Assembly (NCBI GenBank): GCA_003139545.1
Contig: PLJC01000012.1
Location: 305,268-369,267, forward strand
DNA: 64,000 bases
Reading direction: 5' to 3'
Source: Actinomycetota bacterium
Lineage (GTDB): Bacteria > Actinomycetota > Thermoleophilia > Gaiellales > Gaiellaceae
The notes below the pieces were generated by a model. It was not told the DNA's origin. It saw nothing but the letters and a program-made list of their open reading frames with translations, and searched no databases. Shown here piece by piece: positions 25,720 to 32,525 of this stretch (positions within the stretch are counted from its first letter, which is position 1; each line of letters begins with the position of its first letter). Both the position numbers and the translations under genes were made by a program.

Positions 25720-26523
25720 GTGGACGCGCTGCGGGCCATCGATTCGTGGGGCGCGCGCACGGCCGCGGCCGGCGTCGTGCGTGCCGACACCGAGCTTGGC
25801 GTGCACGGGCCGCGCGAAACCGTGCTCCGCTGGGCGTCGGTGACGAAGCTCCTGACCGGCGTTGCGGCGCTCGTGGCGGTGGAGGAGGGGACGGTCGACC
25901 TCGACGAGCCGGCGGGGCCGGAAGGCTCGACGCTCCGGCATCTCCTCGCCCACGCGTCCGGGCTGCCGCCCGAGGAGGGGCCGCCGCTGATGCCGCCCGA
26001 GCGGCGGCGCATCTACTCCAACTACGGCATCGAGCTCGCGGCGGCGCTCGTCGCCGAGCGGGCTGGCATGCTGTTCGAGGAGTACCTGCGCGGCTCGGTG
26101 CTCGAGCCGCTCGGGCTCACGGGCGCGCTGCACGGGTCGCCCGCGTGGGGCTACCGCGGTCCGCTGGACGACCTGCTCGCGCTCGCCCGCGAGCTGCTCG
26201 CCCCGACGCTCGTCGCGCCGGAGACGCTCGCCGAGGCGACGTCCGTGCAGTTCCCCGGGCTCGCGGGTGTCCTCCCGAGCTGGGGGCGGATGGACCCGAA
26301 TGATTGGGGCCTCGCGTTCGAGCTCCGCGACGCCAAGTCGCCGCACTGGACGGGCGCGCGCGTGTCGCCGCGCACGTTCGGCCACTTCGGCGCCGCCGGC
26401 ACCTTTCTCTGGGTCGATCCGGACACGGGCATCGCGCTCGGGGTGCTCACCGACCGCGAGTTCGGCGACTGGGCCAAGGAGGCGTGGCCCGCGCTGAGCG
26501 ACTCAGTCGTCGTCGGCGAATAG
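25720..26523 (+). CDS. Serine hydrolase of the class C beta-lactamase fold
   Basis: The product has 267 residues. SxxK is SVTK (Ser40, Lys43), the second motif is YSNYG, and the third is HFGAAG in place of KTG, as in many EstB/penicillin-binding-like esterases. It has no signal peptide, so it is probably a cytoplasmic esterase or peptidase rather than an antibiotic-resistance enzyme. It is short for the family (usually 350-400) but all motifs are present. The GTG start lies in the 17-bp divergent promoter region. The 3' end overlaps the convergent cNMP-binding gene by 21 bp. Confidence 0.85.
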   Translation: MDALRAIDSWGARTAAAGVVRADTELGVHGPRETVLRWASVTKLLTGVAALVAVEEGTVDLDEPAGPEGSTLRHLLAHASGLPPEEGPPLMPPERRRIYSNYGIELAAALVAERAGMLFEEYLRGSVLEPLGLTGALHGSPAWGYRGPLDDLLALARELLAPTLVAPETLAEATSVQFPGLAGVLPSWGRMDPNDWGLAFELRDAKSPHWTGARVSPRTFGHFGAAGTFLWVDPDTGIALGVLTDREFGDWAKEAWPALSDSVVVGE

Positions 26524-26874
26524 CGGGCGGATGAACTCGTCGAACGTCTCGCGGTCGCAGCTCGCGACCACCGCAGGCGTGATCGCCGAAACGGTCGCCG
26601 TGCGCGGGACGTCCATCGCGAGCGCCACCTCGCCGAAATAGTCGCCCGGCCGCAGCACGTTCCGCCCGCCGAAACCGGCCTGGCTCACGGCGAGCATGCC
26701 GGCGAACAGGACGTAGAACCGGTCGCCCGGTTCGCCCTCGCGGACGAGCACCGTGCCGGGCGCCACCTCCTCCCGCTCCATCCTCTTCGCCAGCTGGGCG
26801 AGCGTCTGGCCGGGCAGGCCGGCGAGCAGCTCGACGCGGTTCAACTCGTGTTGGGTGGCCGAGGACCTGGGCAT
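26503..26874 (-). CDS. Stand-alone cyclic-nucleotide-binding domain protein
   Basis: The product has 123 residues, all one CAP-type effector domain. VELLAGLPGQTLAQLAKRM opens the barrel and VLVREGEPGDRFYVLFAG follows. The phosphate-binding cassette is RPGDYFGEVALAMDVPRTATV, with the Gly-Glu and Arg-Thr-Ala typical of cAMP binding. There is no DNA-binding domain, so it must act through a partner or as a nucleotide sink. The same cassette (PGEFFGEIALLRDVPRTATV) ends the MFS fusion at 41991. CACAAT lies 6 nt before the ATG. Confidence 0.85.
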   Translation of the reverse strand: MPRSSATQHELNRVELLAGLPGQTLAQLAKRMEREEVAPGTVLVREGEPGDRFYVLFAGMLAVSQAGFGGRNVLRPGDYFGEVALAMDVPRTATVSAITPAVVASCDRETFDEFIRPLFADDD

Positions 26875-26943
26875 CGGCGCATTGTGCCGGTGGGTCCCCA
26901 GGCCTCCGAAGTTGAGCCGATCGGCCTATAGCGGACGACCGGC

Positions 26944-27114
26944 ATGGGGTCGATCATCCCGGCAATGAGCGAACGCGGCCTCCATCGCATCGAGGACGAC
27001 CTCGCAGAGACCTGGCTCGAGGACTGGGCCGGGGCGGGCGTCGCCGAGATCGAGGACTTCCTCGCCAAGCACGCGGCCTTCCTCAGCTTCCTCGAGGGTC
27101 ACGCGGAGAGCTGA
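26944..27114 (+). CDS. Small acidic hypothetical protein
   Basis: The product has 56 residues from the ATG at 26944, or 49 from the ATG at 26965. The product is helical and rich in Glu, Asp, Leu and Ala (LHRIEDDLAETWLEDWAGAG, then AEIEDFLAKHAAFLSFLEGH). Codon bias matches the neighbours, with G or C at nearly every third position. Its stop codon forms the loop of a 10-bp terminator hairpin, which supports a real transcript ending here. No family was recognised. Confidence 0.55.
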   Translation: MGSIIPAMSERGLHRIEDDLAETWLEDWAGAGVAEIEDFLAKHAAFLSFLEGHAES

Positions 27115-27124
27115 GCTCTCCGCG
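27102..27124. terminator. Bidirectional terminator with the stop codon in its loop
   Basis: A perfect 10-bp stem (27102-27111 with 27115-27124) has the TGA stop of the small gene as its 3-nt loop. It lies between convergent ends, 8 nt before the trxA stop, and could terminate both transcripts. Confidence 0.65.
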
Positions 27125-27132
27125 CCGCCTCT

Positions 27133-27444
27133 CTATTCCGCTAGTCCGAGCTGCTTCTCGAGCATGCCCTTCGGCATGGCGCCGACGGCGTTCGCCTTCG
27201 GCTCGCCGTTCTCGAAGAGGATCATGTTCGGGATCGACTGGATCCCGTAGCGCATCGCGAGGCTCTGGTTCTCGTCGATGTTCACTTTGACGAGCTTCAG
27301 GTTCCGCTCTTCCGAGATGCGTTCGAGCACGGGGGAGACGGCGTGACATGGGCCGCACCATTCCGCCCAGAAGTCCACGAGCACGGGCTCGGTGCTCTGC
27401 AGCACCTCGTTCTCGAATGTCGCATCGGTTACGTCTTGAGCCAT
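27133..27444 (-). CDS. trxA: Thioredoxin
   Basis: The product has 103 residues, a standard single-domain thioredoxin. The redox motif is FWAEWCGPCHAV with Cys30 and Cys33, and the cis-proline loop is IQSIPNMILFENGEP. It reduces protein disulfides in the cytoplasm using thioredoxin reductase, which is not in the window. The ATG at 27444 is preceded by AAAGGA, a usable Shine-Dalgarno sequence. It is divergent from ileS. The unusual residue is His after CGPC (usually Arg or Lys). Confidence 0.94.
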   Translation of the reverse strand: MAQDVTDATFENEVLQSTEPVLVDFWAEWCGPCHAVSPVLERISEERNLKLVKVNIDENQSLAMRYGIQSIPNMILFENGEPKANAVGAMPKGMLEKQLGLAE

Positions 27445-27509
27445 TTCAGTCCTTTCAGTATCCGGTCTGTCTAGAGAGAGAACGTCCCGCTCTACACTTC
27501 GCTTCCCGA

Positions 27510-30500
27510 GTGGCCGAGCAAGTCTTCCAGCCCCTGCCGACGGTACCCGACCATCCCGCGCTGGAGCGGGAGGTCCTCGCCTGGTGGGACGAGCACGGCA
27601 CGTTCGACCGGCTGAGGGAACAGAACCGGGGCGGCCCCACCTTCGGCTTCATGGACGGCCCGATCACGGCCAACAACCCGGCCGGCGTCCACCACGGCCA
27701 TGGCCGGACGCTGAAGGACGTCTTCCAGCGCTACAAGGCGATGCAGGGCTTCGACCAGCGGTACCAGAACGGCTTCGACTCGCAGGGGCTGTGGGTCGAG
27801 GTCGAGGTCGAGAAGGAGCTCGGGCTCGGCTCGAAGCGCGAGATCGAGGAGTACGGGCTCGCGAAGTTCGCCCGCAAGTGCGTCGAGCGCGTCGCGTACT
27901 ACAGCGAGGTCATGACGGAGCAATTCCGCCGGCTCGGCCAGTGGATGGACTGGGACAACGACTACTACACGTTCAGCGACACGAACATCGAGTACATCTG
28001 GGGCTTCCTCAAGACGGTCCACGAGCGCGGCTGGCTGTACATGGGCCACCGCTCGACCCAGTGGTGTCCCCGCTGCGGGACGTCGCTCTCGCAGCACGAG
28101 CAGGCGGGCGAGGAGAACTACGTCGAAATGGAGCACCCGTCGCTCTTCGTCCGCTTCCCGCTCGTGGGCCGCGACGGAGAGGCGCTCGTTGTCTGGACGA
28201 CGACGCCGTGGACACTGCCGGCGAACGTCGCCGCCGCGGTCAAGCCGGACGCCGACTACGGCCTGACCGCCGACGGCCGCTGGGTTGCCGTCGCGCGCTA
28301 CCCGGAGGAGAGCTTCACGCGCACCGTCACAGGCGCGGAGCTCGTCGGGCTCGAGTACAGCGGCCCCTTCGACGATCTCCCAGCGCAGGACGGCGTCGTG
28401 CATCGCGTCATCCCGTGGGACGAGGTCTCGCTCGACGAGGGGACGGGCATCGTGCACATCGCGCCAGGCGCCGGTTCGGAGGACTTCGAGCTCTCGAAGG
28501 TCCACGGCCTTCCCGTGCTCGCGCCCATCGACGAAGCCGGCCGGATGCTGCCGGCGTACGGCGCGTTCGCTGGGTTGACGACGGGAGAGGTGGCGGAGCC
28601 CGTGACGCACGCGCTGCGCGAACGGGGGCTGCTTGTCGGAGAGGGGACGATCCTGCACCGCTACCCGATCTGTTGGCGCTGCAAGACGCCGCTCGTCTTC
28701 CGCGTCGTCGACGACTGGTTCATCTCGGCCGAGGAGATCCGGCAGCCCATGCTCGACGCGAACGACACGGTCGCATGGACGCCGCCGCAGTACAAGAAAC
28801 GGATGGACGACTGGCTGCGCAACATGGGCGACTGGAACATCTCGCGCAAGCGGTACTTCGGCCTGCCGCTCCCGTTCTATCCGTGCGAGTGCGGGCACTT
28901 GAACGTCATCGGATCGCGCAAGGAGCTCGAGGCGCGCGCGGTCTCCGGGCTCGACCAGCTCGAGGAGCTGCACCGGCCGTGGATCGACGCCGTGCACATC
29001 CGCTGCGAGGAGTGCGATCGCGAGCTCGAGCGCATCCCCGAAGTCGGAGACGCCTGGCTCGACGCCGGCATCGTCCACTTCTCGACGCTCGGCTGGCACA
29101 ACGAGACCTGGATTCCCCACGGCTACGCGACGGGTGCATCGGCCGGCCTCTCCGGCGCGGACCTGCCGGATCACGCGTACTGGGAGAAGTGGTACCCGGC
29201 CGACTGGGTCTCGGAGATGCGCGAGCAGATCCGGCTCTGGTTCTACGCGCAGTCCTTCATGTCCGTGACGCTCACGGGCGTCTCGCCGTACCGGAGCGTC
29301 CTGACGTACGAGAAGGTCTTCGACGAGCACGGCAAGCCGATGCACAAGTCGACCGGCAATGCGATCGAGCTGAACGAGGCGCTCGACCTCATGGGAGCCG
29401 ACGTCATGCGCTGGCTCTACTGCGCGCAGACGCCGAGCGAGCCGCTGCGGTTCGGCTACCAGATCGCCGACGACGTCAAGCGTCGCTTCCTCACCTTCTG
29501 GAACTCGGTGAACTTCTTCGTCGAGTACGCGAACGTCGACGGTTTCCGCCCGTCCTGGGGTGCGCTGCACCTGGACGGCGATCTCGCCTCGCTCGATCGC
29601 TGGCTGACCGAGCGCACGCACGCCTTCATCCACGACGCGCAGGCGGCGTACGACGCCTACGACACCGTCACCGTCATGCGCGGCTATCAAGCCTTCGTGG
29701 ACGACCTCTCCAACTGGTACATCCGTCGCTCGCGGCCGCGCTTCTGGCAGGAGGGCGGCGACCCGGCCGCGTTCCAGACGCTGTGGTACGCGCTCGTGCA
29801 GTCGCTGCGCGTGATGGCGCCGATCATGCCGTTCGTCACCGAACGTCTCTGGCGCGACCTCGTCCTTGACGGCCCCGAGTCGGTGCATCTCTCCGGCTGG
29901 CCCGAGGTCGAAGAGCCCGACCGCTCGCTGCTCGACGAGATCGCAGCCGTGCGCCGCGTCGTCACGCTCGCGCATCAAGCGCGCGCGTCGGCGGGGATGT
30001 CGCTACGGCAGCCGCTTCGGCGGCTCGTCGTCGAGGGTGCTCCCCTGGTCGCGGCGCACGCCGACGAGATCGCCAACGAGGTGAACGTCAAGGGCATCGA
30101 GTTCGGCGTCGTCGAAGCGGAGCTGCGCGTCAAGCCGCACCTGCCGGCACTCGGCCCGCGGCTCGGCAAGGATCTGCCCACCGTGCGGCAGGCGCTGCAG
30201 GCCGGCGAGTTCGAGGAGCTTCCGGGCGGGCGATTCCGAGCAGCCGGCCACGAACTGGAGCCGGAGGAGGTGCTCGTCGAGCGTCTCGGGCACGAGGGCT
30301 TCGCCGTGGCTTCCGCCGACGGCGTCACCGTCGCCGTCGACACGTCGCTCGACGACGAGCTCATCCTCGAGGGCCGCGTGCGCGATCTCATCCGCCAGGT
30401 GAACACGATGCGCAAAGAGCAGGGCTTCGACCTCACCGACCGCGTCGTCCTGACGGTGCCGGCCGAGCTCGAGCCGCTCCTCCGGTGGGAGGAGCACATC

Positions 30501-30569
30501 AAGAACGAAGTGCTGGCGGTCGAGATCCGCGTCGACGGCGACGCCGAGCTCTCGATCGCGAAAGCCTAG
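27510..30569 (+). CDS. ileS: Isoleucine-tRNA ligase
   Basis: The product has 1019 residues of the long eukaryote-like (type 2) form. It has the class I HIGH variant GVHHGHGRTLKDVF, the editing (CP1) domain with VWTTTPWTLPANVA, a Zn-type knuckle WCPRCGTSL and CWRCKTPLVFRV. The KMSKS loop reads GKPMHKSTGNAIELNE, a natural variant of KMSKS. Type 2 IleRS enzymes are often less sensitive to mupirocin; that is family knowledge, not tested here. The GTG at 27510 follows TACACT (27493-27498) by 11 nt. Its end lies 3 nt from the convergent methyltransferase. Confidence 0.95.
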   Translation: MAEQVFQPLPTVPDHPALEREVLAWWDEHGTFDRLREQNRGGPTFGFMDGPITANNPAGVHHGHGRTLKDVFQRYKAMQGFDQRYQNGFDSQGLWVEVEVEKELGLGSKREIEEYGLAKFARKCVERVAYYSEVMTEQFRRLGQWMDWDNDYYTFSDTNIEYIWGFLKTVHERGWLYMGHRSTQWCPRCGTSLSQHEQAGEENYVEMEHPSLFVRFPLVGRDGEALVVWTTTPWTLPANVAAAVKPDADYGLTADGRWVAVARYPEESFTRTVTGAELVGLEYSGPFDDLPAQDGVVHRVIPWDEVSLDEGTGIVHIAPGAGSEDFELSKVHGLPVLAPIDEAGRMLPAYGAFAGLTTGEVAEPVTHALRERGLLVGEGTILHRYPICWRCKTPLVFRVVDDWFISAEEIRQPMLDANDTVAWTPPQYKKRMDDWLRNMGDWNISRKRYFGLPLPFYPCECGHLNVIGSRKELEARAVSGLDQLEELHRPWIDAVHIRCEECDRELERIPEVGDAWLDAGIVHFSTLGWHNETWIPHGYATGASAGLSGADLPDHAYWEKWYPADWVSEMREQIRLWFYAQSFMSVTLTGVSPYRSVLTYEKVFDEHGKPMHKSTGNAIELNEALDLMGADVMRWLYCAQTPSEPLRFGYQIADDVKRRFLTFWNSVNFFVEYANVDGFRPSWGALHLDGDLASLDRWLTERTHAFIHDAQAAYDAYDTVTVMRGYQAFVDDLSNWYIRRSRPRFWQEGGDPAAFQTLWYALVQSLRVMAPIMPFVTERLWRDLVLDGPESVHLSGWPEVEEPDRSLLDEIAAVRRVVTLAHQARASAGMSLRQPLRRLVVEGAPLVAAHADEIANEVNVKGIEFGVVEAELRVKPHLPALGPRLGKDLPTVRQALQAGEFEELPGGRFRAAGHELEPEEVLVERLGHEGFAVASADGVTVAVDTSLDDELILEGRVRDLIRQVNTMRKEQGFDLTDRVVLTVPAELEPLLRWEEHIKNEVLAVEIRVDGDAELSIAKA

Positions 30570-30572
30570 GAC

Positions 30573-31247
30573 TTAGCCCGCCGACAGCAACGTGTTGCCG
30601 TCCATTTCGGCGACGTCGCGGTAACCGAGCGACGCAAGGCGGCGGGCGATGTGTCCGGAACCCGGACGAGTTTCGAGGAGCAACTGCGGACGGCAACGCT
30701 CGATCGTTCCCATCGCGCCGCGCAGTGCCTGCTTCTCGAAGCCCTCGACGTCGAGATGGATGAGTGCAACCGCGCGTTCCGGCGGGACGAGATCGTCGAT
30801 CGCCACGAGCGAGCAGGGCACCCGCGTTGCCGCGTGGCGGCTGATGCGGCGCTGGGACGTGATCCAGGAGCCGCCGCCGTGGGGGCTGCCGGCGGCGTCG
30901 GCGACCTCGATGCGGCGGGCTCCCGCTTTCGCACCGAAGCCGGCATTGAGGAGTCTGACGTTCTCGATTCCGTTCGCCTCGAGCGTCGACTGCGCGGCCG
31001 CGAAGTTCACCGGATTGGGCTCCGCGGCATAGACGATGTTCCCGCCCGCGGCCGCGGCCGGGAGCATGTCGCCGAAGTACGCGCCACCGGTGACGACGTC
31101 ACCGTGTCGCCCCTGCTCGGCGATGAACGCGGTCGTCGCGGGCTCCCACACCTCACCGGCGAGAACCGCGCGCGCAGCAGGCCGGTGACGACTCTCGGCC
31201 GGAATGCAGTAGCGGCCGTACTGGTTCTCCCCGAGGACGTAGTCCAC
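30573..31247 (-). CDS. FkbM family methyltransferase
   Basis: The product has 224 residues. The FkbM pattern is present: GDVVTGGAYFGDMLPAAAAG at motif I, VYAAEPNPVNFAAAQST, GAKAGARRIEV, then LIHLDVEGFEKQALRGA and LLETRP at the end. These SAM enzymes O- or N-methylate sugars and small molecules. The start is uncertain. GTG at 31247 is used here. A CTG at 31265 in the same frame overlaps the ispH stop as CTGA, the same pattern as at acpS, and would add six residues. Confidence 0.82.
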   Translation of the reverse strand: MDYVLGENQYGRYCIPAESRHRPAARAVLAGEVWEPATTAFIAEQGRHGDVVTGGAYFGDMLPAAAAGGNIVYAAEPNPVNFAAAQSTLEANGIENVRLLNAGFGAKAGARRIEVADAAGSPHGGGSWITSQRRISRHAATRVPCSLVAIDDLVPPERAVALIHLDVEGFEKQALRGAMGTIERCRPQLLLETRPGSGHIARRLASLGYRDVAEMDGNTLLSAG

Positions 31248-31261
31248 GAAGGCGGAGTCTG

Positions 31262-32206
31262 TCAGGCAGCAGAGCGCTCGGCGCGGCGGAGCTCGACCGG
31301 CAGGCGGAACACGACGTCTTCGTATGCGGATCTGAACTCTTCGATGTCGTGCACGCCGCGCGCGCGAAACCAGTCGCACACGCCGCTGACGAGCCGCTCC
31401 GGAGCGGACGCGCCCGACGTGACTCCGACGACGCTCGCGTCGGCGAGCCAGCCGTCGTCGATCTCGGAGGCGTCGTCGACAAGATGTGCCGCGACGCCTG
31501 CTGCGTGCGCGACCTCGACGAGCCGTAACGAGTTGGACGAGTTCCGCGAGCCGACGACGAGCAGCAGATCGACTTCGCCGAGCAGTTCCTTCACCGCCCA
31601 CTGCCGGTTCGACGTCGCGTAACAGATGTCTTCGCGGGCGGGGCCTTCGATGTGGGGGAACCGCCGGCGGAGGACATCGATGATCTCGCGCGTCTCGTCG
31701 ACGGACAGCGTCGTCTGCGTGATGTAGGCGAGGCGGTTGTCGCTGAGCTCGACGTGCTCGGCCTCCTCGGCCGACTGGACGAGGACGATCGCGTCCGGGG
31801 CTTCGCCGGTCGTGCCTTCGACCTCCTCGTGCTTCGCGTGCCCGATGAGCACGATGCGGTAGCCCTGCTCTGCGTAGCGCCGCGCCTGCGTGTGCACCTT
31901 CGTCACGAGCGGGCACGTGGCGTCGATCGAGGTCAGGCGCCGTTCGTCCGCGGCGTCGCGCACTGCGGGCGCGACCCCGTGCGCGGAGAAGACGACGGGC
32001 GAGCCCTCGGGCACGTCGTGCACGGAGTCGACGAAGACGGCGCCGTCCGCCTCGAGCTCGCGGACGACGTGCGAGTTGTGGACGATCTGCTTTCGCACGT
32101 ACACGGGTGCCCCGTACAGCGCGAGAGCGCGCTTGACGGTCTCGACCGCCCGCTCGACACCGGCGCAATATCCCCTTGGAGAGGCCAGAAGGACCCGCTT
32201 CACCAA
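31262..32206 (-). CDS. ispH: 4-hydroxy-3-methylbut-2-enyl diphosphate reductase
   Basis: It is the last enzyme of the MEP isoprenoid pathway, making IPP and DMAPP, with an oxygen-sensitive 4Fe-4S cluster. The 314 residues carry the three cluster cysteines in PRGYCAGVERAV, IDATCPLVTKVH and EDICYATSNRQ, the active HSHVV and SAHGVAP histidines, and VVGSRNSSNSLRLVEVA. The TTG at 32206 lies 9 nt after TACCCT (32221-32216). GTG at 32203 is an equally good start by homology (MKRVLLASPRG). The gene overlaps the downstream FkbM frame only if that gene uses CTG. Confidence 0.95.
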   Translation of the reverse strand: MVKRVLLASPRGYCAGVERAVETVKRALALYGAPVYVRKQIVHNSHVVRELEADGAVFVDSVHDVPEGSPVVFSAHGVAPAVRDAADERRLTSIDATCPLVTKVHTQARRYAEQGYRIVLIGHAKHEEVEGTTGEAPDAIVLVQSAEEAEHVELSDNRLAYITQTTLSVDETREIIDVLRRRFPHIEGPAREDICYATSNRQWAVKELLGEVDLLLVVGSRNSSNSLRLVEVAHAAGVAAHLVDDASEIDDGWLADASVVGVTSGASAPERLVSGVCDWFRARGVHDIEEFRSAYEDVVFRLPVELRRAERSAA

Positions 32207-32525
32207 ACCAGGGGCAGGGTAGCTCCGAGGAGTGAGGGCCGGGTTAAGGGCGCCTGTGAACGCTTGGCGCGTTCCCTGGATATGGAAAAGCCCGCCGCTC
32301 GGGGGGGGTCGGTGCGGCGGGCTTTCCCAAGTTGCTCACCGCGGCTGCAAACGCCTAGACGCGCGGCCGCAGTGTGCATCGCCCAGTGCTCCGGACGGTA
32401 ATCGGGCGCCGGAGCACGGACAATGGGCCGTCCGGCCCATCTTTGCAAAGGGTGAGAATCACGTTCTCGGACCGGAAAACGCCTTCCGCCGGGTTTCCCG
32501 CCCCGTATGATCTTCGCCGCCCAGT
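32207..32525. other. 319-bp intergenic region between divergent genes, possible ncRNA
   Basis: No convincing gene fits here. Besides the promoters of ispH (TACCCT at 32221-32216) and of the histidine kinase (TATGAT at 32506-32511), it contains a strong terminator-like hairpin at 32284-32327. Two more stems are visible: GTGCTCCGG with CCGGAGCAC (in the 32389-32420 area) and ATGGGCC with GGCCCAT (about 32423-32440). Such an ordered set between divergent promoters suggests an independent short RNA, most likely on the minus strand and ending at 32284. Confidence 0.4.
32284..32327 (-). terminator. Terminator-like hairpin with an eight-C loop
   Basis: The stem pairs 32284-32297 with 32315-32327 (12-13 bp, one bulged A) and encloses a 17-nt loop containing eight consecutive G on the plus strand, that is eight C on the minus strand. 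On the minus strand the stem is followed by TTTTCC. Neither flanking gene ends here, so it must terminate some other transcript. Confidence 0.6.

Noticed and set aside
25720..26523. Antibiotic-resistance beta-lactamase.
   Set aside because: No signal peptide and the third motif is HFG rather than KTG; more likely an esterase-type hydrolase.
30573..32168. A 531-residue frame covering FkbM and the reverse of ispH.
   Set aside because: The upstream half is an Arg-rich shadow of ispH in another frame.
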